Below, piece after piece: positions 46,657 to 62,581 of a stretch of DNA of 64,000 bases. Below the pieces are notes generated by a model. It worked only from the letters and a program-made list of their open reading frames with translations. It did no database searches and was not told the origin of the DNA. This stretch comes from Pandoraea capi (GTDB lineage: Bacteria > Pseudomonadota > Gammaproteobacteria > Burkholderiales > Burkholderiaceae), in contig NZ_CABPRV010000009.1 of the NCBI RefSeq assembly GCF_902459735.1, positions 222,878-286,877 on the forward strand, in the 5' to 3' direction. A program made the translations under genes and the position numbers. Each line of letters begins with the position of its first letter. The first letter of the stretch is position 1.

Positions 46657-48081
46657 TTACTTCGTGCGGCCGTAATCATCCTGGAAGCGCACGATGTCGT
46701 CTTCGCCGAGGTATGCCCCCGACTGCACTTCGATCAGCTCCAGCGGCACCTTGCCGGGGTTCTCGAGACGGTGCGTCGTGCCGACCGGGATGTACGTCGA
46801 CTGATTCTCGGTGAGCAGAATCGTGTTCTCGCCATTGACCACGCGCGCCGTGCCTTTCACGACCACCCAGTGCTCCGAGCGGTGGAAGTGCATCTGCAAA
46901 CTCAGTGACGCGCCCGGCTTCACCACGATCTTCTTCACCTGAAAGCGATCGCCCACACAGATGCCTTCATAGTCGCCCCACGGACGGAACACCCGTTGGT
47001 GGAAGACCGACTCCGAGCGACCGTCGGCAACGAGCTTCTCGACCACACGTTTGACGTCCTGCACGTGGTCCTTCGAGGTGATCATCACGACATCCGGCGT
47101 CTCGACGATCACGAGATTCTCCACGCCGATGGCCGCGACCATCCGGCTCTCGCTGCGCACGTAGCTGTTCTTCACGCCGTGCACGATGGCGTCGCCGATC
47201 AGGCTATTGCCGTTCTCGTCCTGCTCGGCAATCTCTGCGACCGCCGACCACGAACCAATGTCGTTCCATCCGAGCCCCTCGGCGTCGACCACGGCGGCGT
47301 GACGGGCTTTCTCCATCACGGCGTAGTCGATCGAGTCGGACGGGCAGGCCTCCAGGCTCGCCTTGTCCAGACGGAAGAAGTCGATGTCGACCGCGCCCTT
47401 GTCCACGGCAGCCGTGACCTGCTTGAGCATTTCCGGTGCGAGGCGTTCGAGCTCCGCCAGATAGGACGACGCCTTGAACATGAACATGCCGCTGTTCCAG
47501 TAGCAGTTGCCGGCGGCGATCAGCTCGGCCGCCTTGGCAGCGTCGGGCTTCTCGACGAACTGGTCGATCCGGTAACCGCTCGCGCACGCTTGCGTAGCGG
47601 CACCGCGTCGGATGTAGCCGTAACCGGTGTGCGGCGACGTCGGTGGAATGCCGAAGGTCACGAGGAAGCCATCGTCGGCAAGCGTCTTCGCAGCACGCAC
47701 GGCCTCGTGGAACTTCGCTGTGTTCGCGATGGCGTGATCGGAGGGCAGCACGAGCAGCGTGGCGTCGGCGTCCTGGCGCAGCGCGATCAGCGCGGCTGCG
47801 GCCACCGCCGGCGCCGTATTGCGCGCGACGGGTTCGAGCACGATGGCGCCCGGCGTCGTATCGATGGCGCGCAATTGTTCCGCGACGAGGAAGCGCTGCT
47901 CGTTGTTGGAGATGACCAGCGGTGCGGCAGCGCCGCCCAGCGTGCCGATGCGTTTGATCGTCTGCTGGAGCAATGTGTCGGAACCGGCAAGTGCGAGGTA
48001 TTGCTTGGGATAGCTGGCGCGCGACAGGGGCCACAGGCGGGTACCGCTACCGCCGCACAGGATGACAGGAGTGATTGCCAT
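46657..48081 (-). CDS. manC: Mannose-1-phosphate guanylyltransferase / mannose-6-phosphate isomerase
   Basis: The 474-residue bifunctional enzyme makes GDP-mannose for surface polysaccharides. The N-terminal nucleotidyltransferase has the pyrophosphorylase signature ILCGGSGTRLWPLSRASYPK and [14 protein letters not shown]. The C-terminal type II isomerase cupin has GASLSLQMHFHRSEHWVVVK with metal-binding His residues and Glu. No other polysaccharide gene is adjacent, unlike the usual cluster position. Confidence 0.95.
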   Translation of the reverse strand: MAITPVILCGGSGTRLWPLSRASYPKQYLALAGSDTLLQQTIKRIGTLGGAAAPLVISNNEQRFLVAEQLRAIDTTPGAIVLEPVARNTAPAVAAAALIALRQDADATLLVLPSDHAIANTAKFHEAVRAAKTLADDGFLVTFGIPPTSPHTGYGYIRRGAATQACASGYRIDQFVEKPDAAKAAELIAAGNCYWNSGMFMFKASSYLAELERLAPEMLKQVTAAVDKGAVDIDFFRLDKASLEACPSDSIDYAVMEKARHAAVVDAEGLGWNDIGSWSAVAEIAEQDENGNSLIGDAIVHGVKNSYVRSESRMVAAIGVENLVIVETPDVVMITSKDHVQDVKRVVEKLVADGRSESVFHQRVFRPWGDYEGICVGDRFQVKKIVVKPGASLSLQMHFHRSEHWVVVKGTARVVNGENTILLTENQSTYIPVGTTHRLENPGKVPLELIEVQSGAYLGEDDIVRFQDDYGRTK

Positions 48082-48233
48082 ATTCCGGATCGTAGAAGGT
48101 CTTGAAAAACTACGTCACATCGCTTTGAGCAAGCGGAAATTATATCGTTACTTCAAGTACTTAAAATAACATTGCGACGACATCCGCATGTCGCGCGCAT
48201 GCCAGTCGCGATCACTTTTACCGTCGCGCAAAA

Positions 48234-48263
48234 GAAAAACGGCACCCCGCAAAGGGTGCCGTT
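48234..48263 (-). terminator. Terminator of the rpoBC operon
   Basis: On the minus strand a 10-bp stem AACGGCACCC / GGGTGCCGTT with a short loop is followed by TTTCTTTT. It lies 74 bp after the rpoC stop. Confidence 0.9.
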
Positions 48264-48336
48264 CTCTTGATGCCTTGCGCCAGTCCGGCGGTGCCCGCTT
48301 TCGCAAGCGCCGCCGTGCCTGGGACTACCGTCTGGC

Positions 48337-51300
48337 TTACTCTGCCGTCGGCTCTTCCACCGAAGTGGGGATCGGGGCAAACGCCTCTTCCAGAGCGATC
48401 TGGTCGTGACGCTCGCGATCCGACGTTTCGCGGGCCTTGCGGGCCTTGTGATACGCCAGACCCGTACCTGCCGGGATCAGACGGCCGACGATGACGTTTT
48501 CCTTCAGGCCACGCAGGTCGTCCTTCTTGCCCATGATGGCGGCTTCGGTCAACACGCGCGTCGTTTCCTGGAACGATGCGGCCGAGATGAACGAGTCCGT
48601 CGACAGCGATGCCTTCGTAATACCCAGCAGCACGTTGTCGTACTGCGCCGGACGCTTGTCCGCGGCATTCATGGCGTCGTTCTCGTAGAGCATGTCCGAA
48701 CGCTCGACCTGCTCGCCGATGATGAAGCGCGTATCGCCGTTGTCGGTGATCTGCACACGACGCAGCATCTGGCGAACGATCACCTCGATGTGCTTGTCGT
48801 TGATCTTCACACCCTGCAAACGGTACACGTCCTGAACTTCATCGACGATGTAGCGCGACAGTGCTTCGATACCCTGCAAGCGCAGGATGTCGTGCGGGTC
48901 GGCCGGGCCGTCCACGATCATTTCGCCCTTGTTCACCACCTGACCGTCGTGCACCAGCACCTGCTTTTCCTTCGGAATCAGGAACTCGTGCTGGTTGCCG
49001 TCCAGATCGGTAATGACCAGACGCTGCTTGCCCTTCGTGTCCTTACCGAACGACGTCGTACCCGTGACTTCGGCCAGAATGCCGGCGTCCTTCGGTGCAC
49101 GCGCTTCGAACAGTTCGGCCACGCGCGGCAGACCCCCGGTAATGTCGCGGGTCTTCTGCGCTTCGGTCGGGATACGTGCGAGCACTTCGCCCACCGGCAC
49201 GTGCTGACCGTCCTTGATGGTGATCAGTGCGCCCACCTGGAAGCCGATCGTCACTGCGTGATCGGTACCCGGGATCTTCACTTCCACACCATTCTCGTCG
49301 AGCAGCTTGACCTGCGGACGCACGTTCTTCGACGCCGGACCACGACGCTTCGGATCGATCACGACCAGCGTGGACAGACCCGTCACATCGTCGATCTGCT
49401 TGGCAACCGTGACACCTTCCTCGACGTTCTCGAACTTGGCGAAGCCGCCGTGTTCGGTAATGATCGGGCGCGTCAGCGGATCCCACGTACCCAGTTGGGC
49501 GCCGGCCTTGACCTGCGCACCATCCAGTTGCAGCAGCGTGGCACCGTACGGCACCTTGTGACGCTCGCGCTCACGGCCATGATCGTCCGTGATCAGGATT
49601 TCACCCGAACGCGAGATCGCGATCTGCTCGCCGCGGCCGTTGGTCACGTAACGCATGGTCGCCGTGAAACGAACCGTACCGTTCGACTTGGCTTCGATCG
49701 ACGAGGCCACTGCCGCGCGCGATGCCGCACCACCGATGTGGAACGTACGCATCGTGAGCTGCGTGCCCGGTTCGCCGATCGACTGCGCGGCGATCACACC
49801 GACCGCTTCGCCGACGTTCACACGCGTACCACGGCCCAGATCGCGGCCATAGCATGCGGCGCACAGACCGAAACGCGTATCGCAGGTCAACGGCGTGCGC
49901 ACGCGCACTTCGTCGATACCCAGCGTTTCGATCATTTCGACGACGTCTTCGTCCAGCAGCGTGCCGGCTTCATACACCGTTTCCTGCGTCTCCGGATTCA
50001 CGACGTCGGACACCGCCACGCGACCCAGGATACGGTCACGCAGGGCTTCGACCACTTCACCGCCCTCGACCAGCGCCTTCATCACCACGCCGTTGCTCGT
50101 GCCGCAATCGTCTTCGACCACGACCAGATCCTGCGTCACGTCGACCAGACGACGCGTCAGGTAACCCGAGTTTGCCGTCTTCAGTGCCGTATCAGCCAGA
50201 CCCTTACGTGCACCGTGGGTCGAGATGAAGTACTGCAACACGTTCAGGCCTTCGCGGAAGTTCGCGGTAATCGGCGTCTCGATAATCGAGCCGTCCGGCT
50301 TGGCCATCAGGCCACGCATACCGGCGAGTTGGCGAATCTGGGCGCTCGAACCGCGAGCACCGGAGTCGGCCATCATGTAAATCGAGTTGAACGACTCCTG
50401 ATCCACGGTGTTGCCATCGCGGTCGGTCGTCTTTTCCTTCGAGAGCTGCTCCATCATCGCCTTACCCACGGCGTCACCGGTAGCACCCCAAATGTCCACG
50501 ACGTTGTTGTAACGCTCTTGCGCCGTGACCAGACCCGACATGTACTGACGGTCGTATTCCTTGACCTTCTTCGACGCTTCGCCGATCAGCTCTTCCTTCT
50601 TCGTCGGCACGAGCATGTCGTCGACGCAGATCGAGATACCGGCGCGCGTTGCCAGGCGGAAGCCCGACTGCATCAGCTTGTCGACGAAGATCACCGTCTC
50701 ACGCAGACCGCAGCGGCGGAACGCCGTGTTGATCAGCTTCGAGATTTCCTTCTTCTTGAGCGACTTGTTCAGCACCGAGAACGGCAGGCCCGGCGGCAGA
50801 ATTTCCGACAGGATCGCGCGGCCGACGGTCGTCGGGTACAGCGTGATCTTCGGCGTCTTCTCGCCCGTTTCCGGATCGACCGTGTACTCCGTGATACGCA
50901 CGTTCACACGCGAAGCCAGTTCGACTTCCTTGTTGTCGTATGCACGCAGCACTTCCGAGACGTCGATGAACGACAGGCCTTCGCCGCGGCCGTTGATCTT
51001 GTCGCGGGTCGCGTAGTACAGACCCAGCACGATATCCTGCGACGGCACGATCGACGGATCGCCGTTAGCCGGGAACAACACGTTGTTCGAGGCCAGCATC
51101 AGGGTACGCGCTTCCATCTGCGCTTCGAGCGACAGCGGCACGTGAACGGCCATCTGGTCACCGTCGAAGTCGGCGTTGAACGCCGCGCAAACCAGCGGGT
51201 GAAGCTGAATTGCCTTGCCTTCGATCAGCACCGGCTCAAACGCCTGAATACCCAGGCGGTGCAGCGTCGGTGCGCGGTTCAGCATGATCGGATGTTCGCG

Positions 51301-52548
51301 GATCACATCTTCGAGGATGTCCCACACCACCGCCGTCTGGTTCTCGACTTCCTTCTTCGCGGCCTTGATGGTCGTGGCCACGCCCATCACTTCCAGCTTG
51401 TGGAAGATGAACGGCTTGAAGAGTTCGAGCGCCATCAGCTTCGGCAGACCGCACTGATGCAGCTTGAGCGTCGGGCCCACGGTAATCACCGAACGGCCCG
51501 AGTAGTCGACGCGCTTACCCAGCAGGTTCTGACGGAAACGACCGCTCTTACCCTTGATCATGTCGGCCAGCGACTTGAGCGGGCGCTTGTTCGCACCGGT
51601 CATCGCCTTACCGCGACGGCCGTTGTCGAGCAGCGAGTCCACGGACTCTTGCAGCATGCGCTTTTCGTTGCGCACGATGATGTCCGGGGCCTTGAGCTCG
51701 AGCAGACGCTTCAGACGGTTGTTACGGTTGATGACGCGGCGATACAGATCGTTCAGGTCCGAGGTCGCGAAGCGGCCACCGTCGAGCGGCACCAGCGGGC
51801 GCAGTTCGGGCGGCAGCACCGGCAGCACTTCGAGCACCATCCACTCGGGCTTGATGCCCGAGCGCTGGAATGCCTCGAGGACCTTCAGGCGCTTGGCGTA
51901 CTTCTTGATCTTGGCTTCCGAGCCCGTGGCTTGCAGCTCGGCGCGCAGATGCTCGACCTGCTGGTCGATGTCGATCGAGCGCAGCAGCTCGCGCACGCCT
52001 TCCGCGCCCATCTCGGCACGGAATTCGTCGCCGTATTCCTCGACCTTGTTGTAGTAATCCTCCTCGGTCATGATCTGGCAACGCTTGAGCGGCGTCATGC
52101 CCGGTTCGAGGACCACATACGCTTCGAAGTACAGCACGCGTTCGATGTCGCGCAGCGTCATGTCGAGCACCATGCCCAGACGCGACGGGAGCGACTTCAG
52201 GAACCAGATGTGCGCGACCGGCGAGGCCAGTTCGATGTGGCCCATGCGCTCACGACGCACCTTGGCCAGCGTCACTTCAACGCCGCACTTCTCGCAGATC
52301 ACGCCACGGTGCTTCAGACGCTTGTACTTGCCGCAAAGGCATTCGTAATCCTTGATCGGACCGAAGATCTTTGCGCAGAACAGACCGTCGCGCTCGGGCT
52401 TGAAAGTCCGGTAGTTGATCGTCTCCGGCTTCTTCACTTCACCGAACGACCACGAACGGATCTTGTCCGGCGAAGCCAGACCGATCTTGATCGCGTCGAA
52501 CTGTTCGTCCTGCTGGACTTGCTTGAATAGATCGAGCAAAGCTTTCAT
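48337..52548 (-). CDS. rpoC: DNA-directed RNA polymerase subunit beta'
   Basis: Beta' holds the catalytic magnesium. The 1403 residues contain the N-terminal zinc ribbon ([20 protein letters not shown]), the active-site loop [12 protein letters not shown], the bridge helix and trigger-loop region ([40 protein letters not shown]) and the second zinc site [17 protein letters not shown]. It is 27 bp downstream of rpoB. Confidence 0.98.
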   Translation of the reverse strand: MKALLDLFKQVQQDEQFDAIKIGLASPDKIRSWSFGEVKKPETINYRTFKPERDGLFCAKIFGPIKDYECLCGKYKRLKHRGVICEKCGVEVTLAKVRRERMGHIELASPVAHIWFLKSLPSRLGMVLDMTLRDIERVLYFEAYVVLEPGMTPLKRCQIMTEEDYYNKVEEYGDEFRAEMGAEGVRELLRSIDIDQQVEHLRAELQATGSEAKIKKYAKRLKVLEAFQRSGIKPEWMVLEVLPVLPPELRPLVPLDGGRFATSDLNDLYRRVINRNNRLKRLLELKAPDIIVRNEKRMLQESVDSLLDNGRRGKAMTGANKRPLKSLADMIKGKSGRFRQNLLGKRVDYSGRSVITVGPTLKLHQCGLPKLMALELFKPFIFHKLEVMGVATTIKAAKKEVENQTAVVWDILEDVIREHPIMLNRAPTLHRLGIQAFEPVLIEGKAIQLHPLVCAAFNADFDGDQMAVHVPLSLEAQMEARTLMLASNNVLFPANGDPSIVPSQDIVLGLYYATRDKINGRGEGLSFIDVSEVLRAYDNKEVELASRVNVRITEYTVDPETGEKTPKITLYPTTVGRAILSEILPPGLPFSVLNKSLKKKEISKLINTAFRRCGLRETVIFVDKLMQSGFRLATRAGISICVDDMLVPTKKEELIGEASKKVKEYDRQYMSGLVTAQERYNNVVDIWGATGDAVGKAMMEQLSKEKTTDRDGNTVDQESFNSIYMMADSGARGSSAQIRQLAGMRGLMAKPDGSIIETPITANFREGLNVLQYFISTHGARKGLADTALKTANSGYLTRRLVDVTQDLVVVEDDCGTSNGVVMKALVEGGEVVEALRDRILGRVAVSDVVNPETQETVYEAGTLLDEDVVEMIETLGIDEVRVRTPLTCDTRFGLCAACYGRDLGRGTRVNVGEAVGVIAAQSIGEPGTQLTMRTFHIGGAASRAAVASSIEAKSNGTVRFTATMRYVTNGRGEQIAISRSGEILITDDHGRERERHKVPYGATLLQLDGAQVKAGAQLGTWDPLTRPIITEHGGFAKFENVEEGVTVAKQIDDVTGLSTLVVIDPKRRGPASKNVRPQVKLLDENGVEVKIPGTDHAVTIGFQVGALITIKDGQHVPVGEVLARIPTEAQKTRDITGGLPRVAELFEARAPKDAGILAEVTGTTSFGKDTKGKQRLVITDLDGNQHEFLIPKEKQVLVHDGQVVNKGEMIVDGPADPHDILRLQGIEALSRYIVDEVQDVYRLQGVKINDKHIEVIVRQMLRRVQITDNGDTRFIIGEQVERSDMLYENDAMNAADKRPAQYDNVLLGITKASLSTDSFISAASFQETTRVLTEAAIMGKKDDLRGLKENVIVGRLIPAGTGLAYHKARKARETSDRERHDQIALEEAFAPIPTSVEEPTAE

Positions 52549-52575
52549 TGCTTTCTCCTATTTGCCTGAACGCGA

Positions 52576-56682
<4,107 letters not shown>

Positions 56683-57132
56683 TACGATCTCCGAATCACT
56701 ACGCTGACGACGACGGCAGGCATCGTCAACGGGTGTTCATCGACTGAGACCAGACGTCCCCCACGGCGGGCTTGCCGCGGAGCAACGAGCTTGGTGGTTG
56801 GCCGCTACCAACCGCTGGCTGACGGCGACGGATGCCTGTGTTGCCCGTCGCCCGACCAAACTTGCCTTCTGCAGTCGCTTCAGAAGACAAAGAGAAAACC
56901 GTTACGGGCGTTTGCACGCTTGCCGTCGCGATTTTTTCTTTGGCCTCTCGGTTGCCACTTTCCCGCGGCGAACTTGCCGCTGTCGCACATCCCAGTGACG
57001 GAACACGCGTTTGAAACATCGCCAACCATTCGATATGGGGCGAAACCACTGTTATTTCAACAACTTGGCGAAACTTTACGCTGGCTTTCGAATTTGGATT
57101 CCCGATTTTGGGATTTGCATCTCCTGAAAGCA
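56683..57132 (-). other. Long leader between the rplL attenuator and rpoB
   Basis: These 450 bp after the attenuator reach the rpoB start. A frame open through most of the gap encodes a low-complexity, Ser/Arg/Gly-rich product with no ribosome site and looks like chance. No promoter with good spacing is visible. The stretch may serve as leader RNA for rpoB. Confidence 0.4.
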
Positions 57133-57165
57133 CAAAAAGGCTGACGACATTTCGTCGCCAGCCTT
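57133..57165 (-). terminator. Attenuator between rplL and rpoB
   Basis: Twenty base pairs after the rplL stop, AAGGCTGGCGAC and GTCGTCAGCCTT form a 12-bp stem (one G-U pair) followed by TTTG. Its place matches the classical rplL-rpoB attenuator, which lets only part of the transcription reach rpoBC. Confidence 0.8.
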
Positions 57166-57184
57166 CCCTACGCGCAGAGCCGAA

Positions 57185-57562
57185 TTACTTAACTTCGACC
57201 TTGGCGCCGGCTTCTTCCAGCTTCTTCTTGGCTTCGTCAGCAGCAGCCTTGTCGACGCCTTCCTTGACAGCCTTCGGAGCGCCATCAACCAGATCCTTGG
57301 CTTCCTTCAGGCCCAGGCCGGTGATTTCGCGGACGGCCTTAATGACGCCGACCTTGTTTGCACCGACTTCTGCCAGGATGACGTTGAATTCGGTTTGCTC
57401 TTCAGCAGCAGCAGCACCGCCGCCAGCACCAGCCGGGCCAGCAACTGCCAGGGCAGCAGCCGACACGCCGAACTTCTCTTCGAACGCCTTGACCAGGTCG
57501 TTCAGTTCCATAACCGACATCGCGCCTACGGCTTCGATGATTTCGTCTTTCGTGATTGCCAT
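57185..57562 (-). CDS. rplL: 50S ribosomal protein L7/L12
   Basis: L7/L12 is the stalk protein that recruits the translation GTPases. The 125-residue protein has the N-terminal dimer domain ([20 protein letters not shown]), an Ala/Gly-rich hinge ([13 protein letters not shown]) and the C-terminal factor-binding domain [20 protein letters not shown]. It follows rplJ. Confidence 0.98.
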   Translation of the reverse strand: MAITKDEIIEAVGAMSVMELNDLVKAFEEKFGVSAAALAVAGPAGAGGGAAAAEEQTEFNVILAEVGANKVGVIKAVREITGLGLKEAKDLVDGAPKAVKEGVDKAAADEAKKKLEEAGAKVEVK

Positions 57563-57622
57563 TTGTAAAACTCCTAGATTGTGTTCGGACCGAAGTCAGC
57601 GATCGTGTAACCGAAGAGAGAA

Positions 57623-58120
57623 TTAAGCAGCTTCCGCTTGCTTCTTCTCTGCCACGGCAGCCAGGACGCGAGCAAAGCCGGAAACCGGCGCTTGCATGAC
57701 ACCCAGCAACTTCGCGAGCAGTTCGTCGCGGCTCGGGATCGAGGCCAGCGCTTGCACGCCTGCCTTGTCCATCACCTTGCCGTCGTACGAGCCGGCCTTC
57801 AAGATCAACTTGTCGTTGCCCTTCGAAAAGTCGTTCAAGACTTTCGCAGCGGCTACGGGATCCGTCGAGATACCGTAGATCAGAGGACCGGTCATCTGCT
57901 CAGCCAGGTCAGCAAACGGGGTGTTTTCCACCGCGCGGCGTGCCAGCGTGTTCTTCAGAACGCGCAGGTAGACGCCTTGCTGACGCGCATTGGCGCGAAG
58001 CTTCGTCAGATCGCCAACCGTGATTCCGCGATATTCAGCCACAACGATGGTCGAAGCGCCGGCGACTTGCGCCGAAACTTCTGCCACGACGGCTTTCTTA
58101 TCATCAAGATTAAGTGCCAC
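57623..58120 (-). CDS. rplJ: 50S ribosomal protein L10
   Basis: L10 anchors L7/L12 dimers to the ribosome and in E. coli represses its own operon with L12. The 165-residue protein starts [20 protein letters not shown], has [20 protein letters not shown], and ends with an L7/L12-binding helix [17 protein letters not shown]. The 321-bp leader upstream is unusually rich in hairpins. Confidence 0.97.
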   Translation of the reverse strand: MALNLDDKKAVVAEVSAQVAGASTIVVAEYRGITVGDLTKLRANARQQGVYLRVLKNTLARRAVENTPFADLAEQMTGPLIYGISTDPVAAAKVLNDFSKGNDKLILKAGSYDGKVMDKAGVQALASIPSRDELLAKLLGVMQAPVSGFARVLAAVAEKKQAEAA

Positions 58121-58441
58121 GGTTAACCTCCAAAATTGACATCACCTCATGGTGATGCCGTTCCACTAACGGCTTACCGACATGTCTGGAGTTTCAACCC
58201 CCGCACCCGGTTTCCCTGGCACGACGGCTTGACTGCATAACTTGTTCGGGTTCGCCATCTGCGTTGGCTGGCGTATTAAGGGAGCGTCAGTGAATGCCCA
58301 TTCCCGCCAACGGTCTTTGATAACCGGAAGCGATTTCCAAAGAAGCCGCTTCCGCCCAAAGTCTTTTGCTACCGGCTTTCGATCTCCAGGATCTCAGCCA
58401 TCGCAGGGGACGCCATCACCCTGCGATTGCGATGATGTCGC
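58121..58441 (-). promoter_or_regulatory. Leader region upstream of rplJ
   Basis: This 321-bp gap between rplA and rplJ holds three inverted repeats: ATCACC/GGTGAT (58141-58156), CGGAAGCG/CGCTTCCG near 58326-58355, and CGCAGGG/CCCTGCG near 58402-58425. In E. coli the matching region is the L10 autoregulatory leader. I infer the same role here; no consensus promoter was found. Confidence 0.5.
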
Positions 58442-59137
58442 TTAGGCCGACAGGCTGGCCTGATCCACGCGCACGCCAACGCCCATCGTGCTCGACAGGG
58501 CGATCTTGCGCAGGTAGACACCCTTGCTCGAAGCCGGCTTCGACTTCGTCAGGGCTTCCAGCAGGGCCGAAAGGTTCTGCTGCAGTGCTGCCGGTTCGAA
58601 CGAAGCGCGACCGATCGTGGCGTGGATGATACCGGCCTTGTCGACGCGGAATTGCACCTGACCAGCCTTGGCGTTCTTCACTGCCGTGGCCACGTCCGGG
58701 GTCACCGTACCGACCTTCGGGTTCGGCATCAGGCCGCGCGGGCCGAGGATCTGACCCAGCGTACCGACGATACGCATCGTGTCCGGCGAAGCGATCACGA
58801 TGTCGAAGTCCATGTTGCCGGCCTTGATCTGCTCGGCCAGGTCTTCCATACCGACGATTTCAGCGCCGGCAGCCTTGGCTTGCTCAGCCTTTTCGCCTTG
58901 GGCGAAAACAGCCACGCGAACCGACTTACCGGTACCTGCCGGCAGAACGACCGAACCGCGAACCACTTGGTCCGACTTCTTCGCGTCCACGCCCAGCTGG
59001 ACGGCGACGTCGATCGACTCGTCGAACTTGGCGCTTGCGCATTCCTTGACCAGGGCCAGAGCGTCGCCGACCGGGTACAGCTTGTTGCGGTCGACCTTGG
59101 CGGCCAGTGCTTGTTGACGCTTAGAGATCTTAGCCAT
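58442..59137 (-). CDS. rplA: 50S ribosomal protein L1
   Basis: L1 forms the mobile stalk at the E site and represses the L11-L1 operon. The 231 residues include [40 protein letters not shown] and [20 protein letters not shown]. It overlaps the rplK stop by one base. Confidence 0.98.
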   Translation of the reverse strand: MAKISKRQQALAAKVDRNKLYPVGDALALVKECASAKFDESIDVAVQLGVDAKKSDQVVRGSVVLPAGTGKSVRVAVFAQGEKAEQAKAAGAEIVGMEDLAEQIKAGNMDFDIVIASPDTMRIVGTLGQILGPRGLMPNPKVGTVTPDVATAVKNAKAGQVQFRVDKAGIIHATIGRASFEPAALQQNLSALLEALTKSKPASSKGVYLRKIALSSTMGVGVRVDQASLSA

Positions 59138-59568
59138 TACAGACCCTCCACCGTGATGCCCATCGAACGTGCGCTGCCAGCGATGGTGCGAACCGCGGCG
59201 TCCAGATCGGAGGCGGTAAGGTCAGGCATCTTGGTCTTCGCGATTTCTTCCGCTTGTGCGCGGGTGATCTTGCCCACCTTGTCGGTGTGCGGCTTGGCCG
59301 AACCCTTTTGCAGGTTGGCAGCCTTCTTGATCAGCACCGTTGCCGGCGGAGTCTTCAGGACAAACGTGAAGCTCTTGTCTGCGAAAGCGGTGATCACCAC
59401 CGGAATCGGCAGACCCGGTTCGAGGCTCTGCGTTTGGGCGTTGAACGCCTTGCAGAACTCCATGATGTTCAGGCCACGCTGACCCAGGGCCGGGCCCACG
59501 GGGGGCGACGGGTTGGCTTTACCTGCAGGAATCTGCAGCTTGATAAAGCCGATGATTTTCTTTGCCAT
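59137..59568 (-). CDS. rplK: 50S ribosomal protein L11
   Basis: L11 forms part of the GTPase-associated centre and is required for RelA activation. The 143-residue protein has [39 protein letters not shown] and the C-terminal RNA-binding domain ending [11 protein letters not shown]. It follows nusG after a terminator-like hairpin. Confidence 0.98.
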   Translation of the reverse strand: MAKKIIGFIKLQIPAGKANPSPPVGPALGQRGLNIMEFCKAFNAQTQSLEPGLPIPVVITAFADKSFTFVLKTPPATVLIKKAANLQKGSAKPHTDKVGKITRAQAEEIAKTKMPDLTASDLDAAVRTIAGSARSMGITVEGL

Positions 59569-59669
59569 GGTTTACTCCGTAACGAATATGTGGCGCATAT
59601 TCGGGGTTGAGTCATAGCGCGCTTTCGCCGGCAAACTGGCTACTGACGCTCCTCGGCGACGGGTGTCAC

Positions 59670-59705
59670 CAACGCAAAAACGCGCCGGACGTCGCGCCGG
59701 CGCAT
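59670..59705 (-). terminator. Probable terminator after nusG
   Basis: On the minus strand GCGCCGG and CCGGCGC pair across an 8-nt loop, followed by GTTTTTGCG, starting 8 bp after the nusG stop. It would split secE-nusG from rplKA, though a strong promoter for rplK is not obvious in the remaining 100 bp. Confidence 0.65.
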
Positions 59706-59712
59706 TTTATTC

Positions 59713-60270
59713 TTAGATCTTTTCGACTTGTCCGAACTCCAGCTCTACTGGAGTTGCCCGTCCGAAGATGGTGACGGAAACACGGAGGCGGGATTTTTCG
59801 TAGTTCACTTCTTCCACCGAGCCATTGAAGTCCGTGAAAGGACCGTCCTTGACTCGAACCAGCTCGCCCACTTCGAACAACGTCTTGGGACGCGGCTTTT
59901 CAACCCCATCCTTGATTTGCGACATGATCTTGTCGACTTCTGCCTGACGAATCGGCATCGGGCGGTTACCCGTACCACCGATAAAACCGGTGACCTTGGG
60001 GGTATTCTTCACCAAGTGCCACGATTCGTCCGTCATTTCCATCTCGCACAGCACGTAGCCGGGGAAGAAACGACGCTCGGTGACCTTCTTATGGCCAGCC
60101 GTGGTTTCAACAACTTCTTCAGTCGGCACAAGAATCTGGCCGAAGTAGTCTTGCATGCCCTCACGCGTAATGCGCTCTTGCAGTTGCTTGGCTACGCTTT
60201 TTTCCATGCCGGAGTAGGCATGAATGACGTACCAGCGCTTTTTGCTCGGTGCAGCTCCGGTATCAGACAT
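59713..60270 (-). CDS. nusG: Transcription termination/antitermination protein NusG
   Basis: The 185-residue protein couples RNA polymerase to Rho or to the ribosome through S10. It has the NGN domain ([40 protein letters not shown]) and the KOW domain [23 protein letters not shown] 60270 is preferred to one at 60285, which would overlap secE by 14 bp. Confidence 0.97.
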   Translation of the reverse strand: MSDTGAAPSKKRWYVIHAYSGMEKSVAKQLQERITREGMQDYFGQILVPTEEVVETTAGHKKVTERRFFPGYVLCEMEMTDESWHLVKNTPKVTGFIGGTGNRPMPIRQAEVDKIMSQIKDGVEKPRPKTLFEVGELVRVKDGPFTDFNGSVEEVNYEKSRLRVSVTIFGRATPVELEFGQVEKI

Positions 60271-60271
60271 A

Positions 60272-60652
60272 TCACTTCCAGCCAAGAATCAAAGAGAACA
60301 CGGCCCATTCAATCGTTTTGTCGCTGATCCACAGATACAGCGCCATCACGATGACGAACACGAAAACAATCGCGGTCGTTTGGGCGGCCTCTTTACGGGT
60401 TGGCCAAACGACCTTACCCACTTCCCGATACGCATCCTTAGCGAAGGCCATGAAGCCTTTGCCCGTTTGCGACATCAATGCCACAAAAGCTGCGATTGCC
60501 AGAACGACGACGATGGCAGCGACACGCACATAAAGTGCCTGTTGCTCCAGGGCGTAGAACGCCACGACGCCAGCAATCACCAGCAGCCCGGCCAGAGCCA
60601 GCAGCAGCTTGTCGCCAGTCGTACGTACAGTTTCTACGGGAGAATTCGCCAT
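60272..60652 (-). CDS. secE: Protein translocase subunit SecE
   Basis: SecE clamps the SecY pore. This 126-residue form has three membrane helices ([60 protein letters not shown]), as in E. coli, with the conserved cytoplasmic hinge [20 protein letters not shown] before the last helix. It ends two bases before nusG. Confidence 0.96.
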   Translation of the reverse strand: MANSPVETVRTTGDKLLLALAGLLVIAGVVAFYALEQQALYVRVAAIVVVLAIAAFVALMSQTGKGFMAFAKDAYREVGKVVWPTRKEAAQTTAIVFVFVIVMALYLWISDKTIEWAVFSLILGWK

Positions 60653-60674
60653 TTCCAGCTTGCAGACAGTTGTT

Positions 60675-60750
60675 TGGCAGGGGCAGAGGGAATCGAACCC
60701 CCAACCTTCGGTTTTGGAGACCGACGCTCTGCCAGTTGAGCTATACCCCT
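60675..60750 (-). tRNA. tRNA-Trp (CCA)
   Basis: The minus strand folds as a full cloverleaf with acceptor AGGGGTA / TGCCCCT, anticodon loop CTCCAAA (CCA), GGTTCGATTCC T arm and an encoded CCA end. It lies between secE and tufB, the usual place. Confidence 0.97.
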
Positions 60751-60761
60751 AAAACAGCAGA

Positions 60762-60787
60762 GGGGCCAGCCGCCAAAAGCTGACCCC
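60762..60787 (-). terminator. Hairpin between tufB and tRNA-Trp
   Basis: GGGGTCAGC and GCTGGCCCC pair (one G-U) across an 8-nt loop 27 bp after the tufB stop. TCTGCTGTTTTA follows. It may be a weak terminator or protect the tufB mRNA end during tRNA processing. Confidence 0.55.
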
Positions 60788-60814
60788 GTAAGCGCGGACC
60801 GTTAAGGTTCCGGC

Positions 60815-62005
<1,191 letters not shown>

Positions 62006-62075
62006 TTCAGACTCCTAACGGGTTATCTATTGCCGAGTTGCTCGGCATGTTGATTGCCGCGCTTTCACTATCTTT

Positions 62076-62150
<75 letters not shown>

Positions 62151-62184
62151 GAATCCTGTACTGCTACTTCGTCTGCGCGTCACC

Positions 62185-62258
62185 TGGAGCGGGTGAAGGG
62201 AATCGAACCCTCGTCATAAGCTTGGAAGGCTTCTGCTCTACCATTGAGCTACACCCGC
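62185..62258 (-). tRNA. tRNA-Gly (TCC)
   Basis: Minus-strand cloverleaf GCGGGTG / CACCCGC with loop CTTCCAA (TCC), T arm GGTTCGATTCC and encoded CCA. The first pair of the anticodon stem is a G-A mismatch, tolerated at 27-43. Confidence 0.96.
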
Positions 62259-62289
62259 TTGGATTCCGACTCTCGCCACTTGGTAACAA

Positions 62290-62317
62290 GCGCCGGGAAC
62301 TCTTGTTTCCGGCGCTC
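62290..62317 (-). other. Spacer hairpin between tRNA-Tyr and tRNA-Gly
   Basis: AGCGCCGGAAAC and GTTCCCGGCGCT pair in the spacer across a 4-nt loop with one mismatch. It is probably an RNA-processing signal in the tRNA precursor, since no T run follows. Confidence 0.5.
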
Positions 62318-62332
62318 ATTACTTCCGCATTC

Positions 62333-62418
62333 TGGTGGAGGAGGTTGGATTCGAACCAACGTAGGCGTAAGCCAACAGATTTACAGTCTGCCCCCTTTAG
62401 CCACTCGGGCACCCCTCC
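62333..62418 (-). tRNA. tRNA-Tyr (GTA)
   Basis: This is an 86-nt class II tRNA on the minus strand: acceptor GGAGGGG / CTCCTCC, anticodon loop CTGTAAA (GTA), a long variable arm, T arm GGTTCGAATCC and encoded CCA. It starts the tRNA-tufB cluster. Confidence 0.97.
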
Positions 62419-62581
62419 GCAGAGAATTTGCAATTATGGAGATGTCCCCCCGCCTTGTCAACACCTTCCACGCATTAAATATGCAGTTTTTGTGCCTGCG
62501 GCTCACCAAAATTTCGAAGCGTGCGGCAAGTTGTTGATTTTTCTGGATATCGGCAAGGTGGGAAGGTACTCGTTTGCGTCG

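Noticed and set aside
48406-52530. A very long open frame (over 1370 codons) on the plus strand opposite rpoC.
   Set aside because: It is the mirror of rpoC codon bias in GC-rich DNA. Its translation is Arg/His/Leu-rich without any domain, and rpoC is certain.
56726-57133. A 135-codon frame in the gap between rplL and rpoB.
   Set aside because: No ribosome site, low-complexity product, and it starts inside the attenuator.
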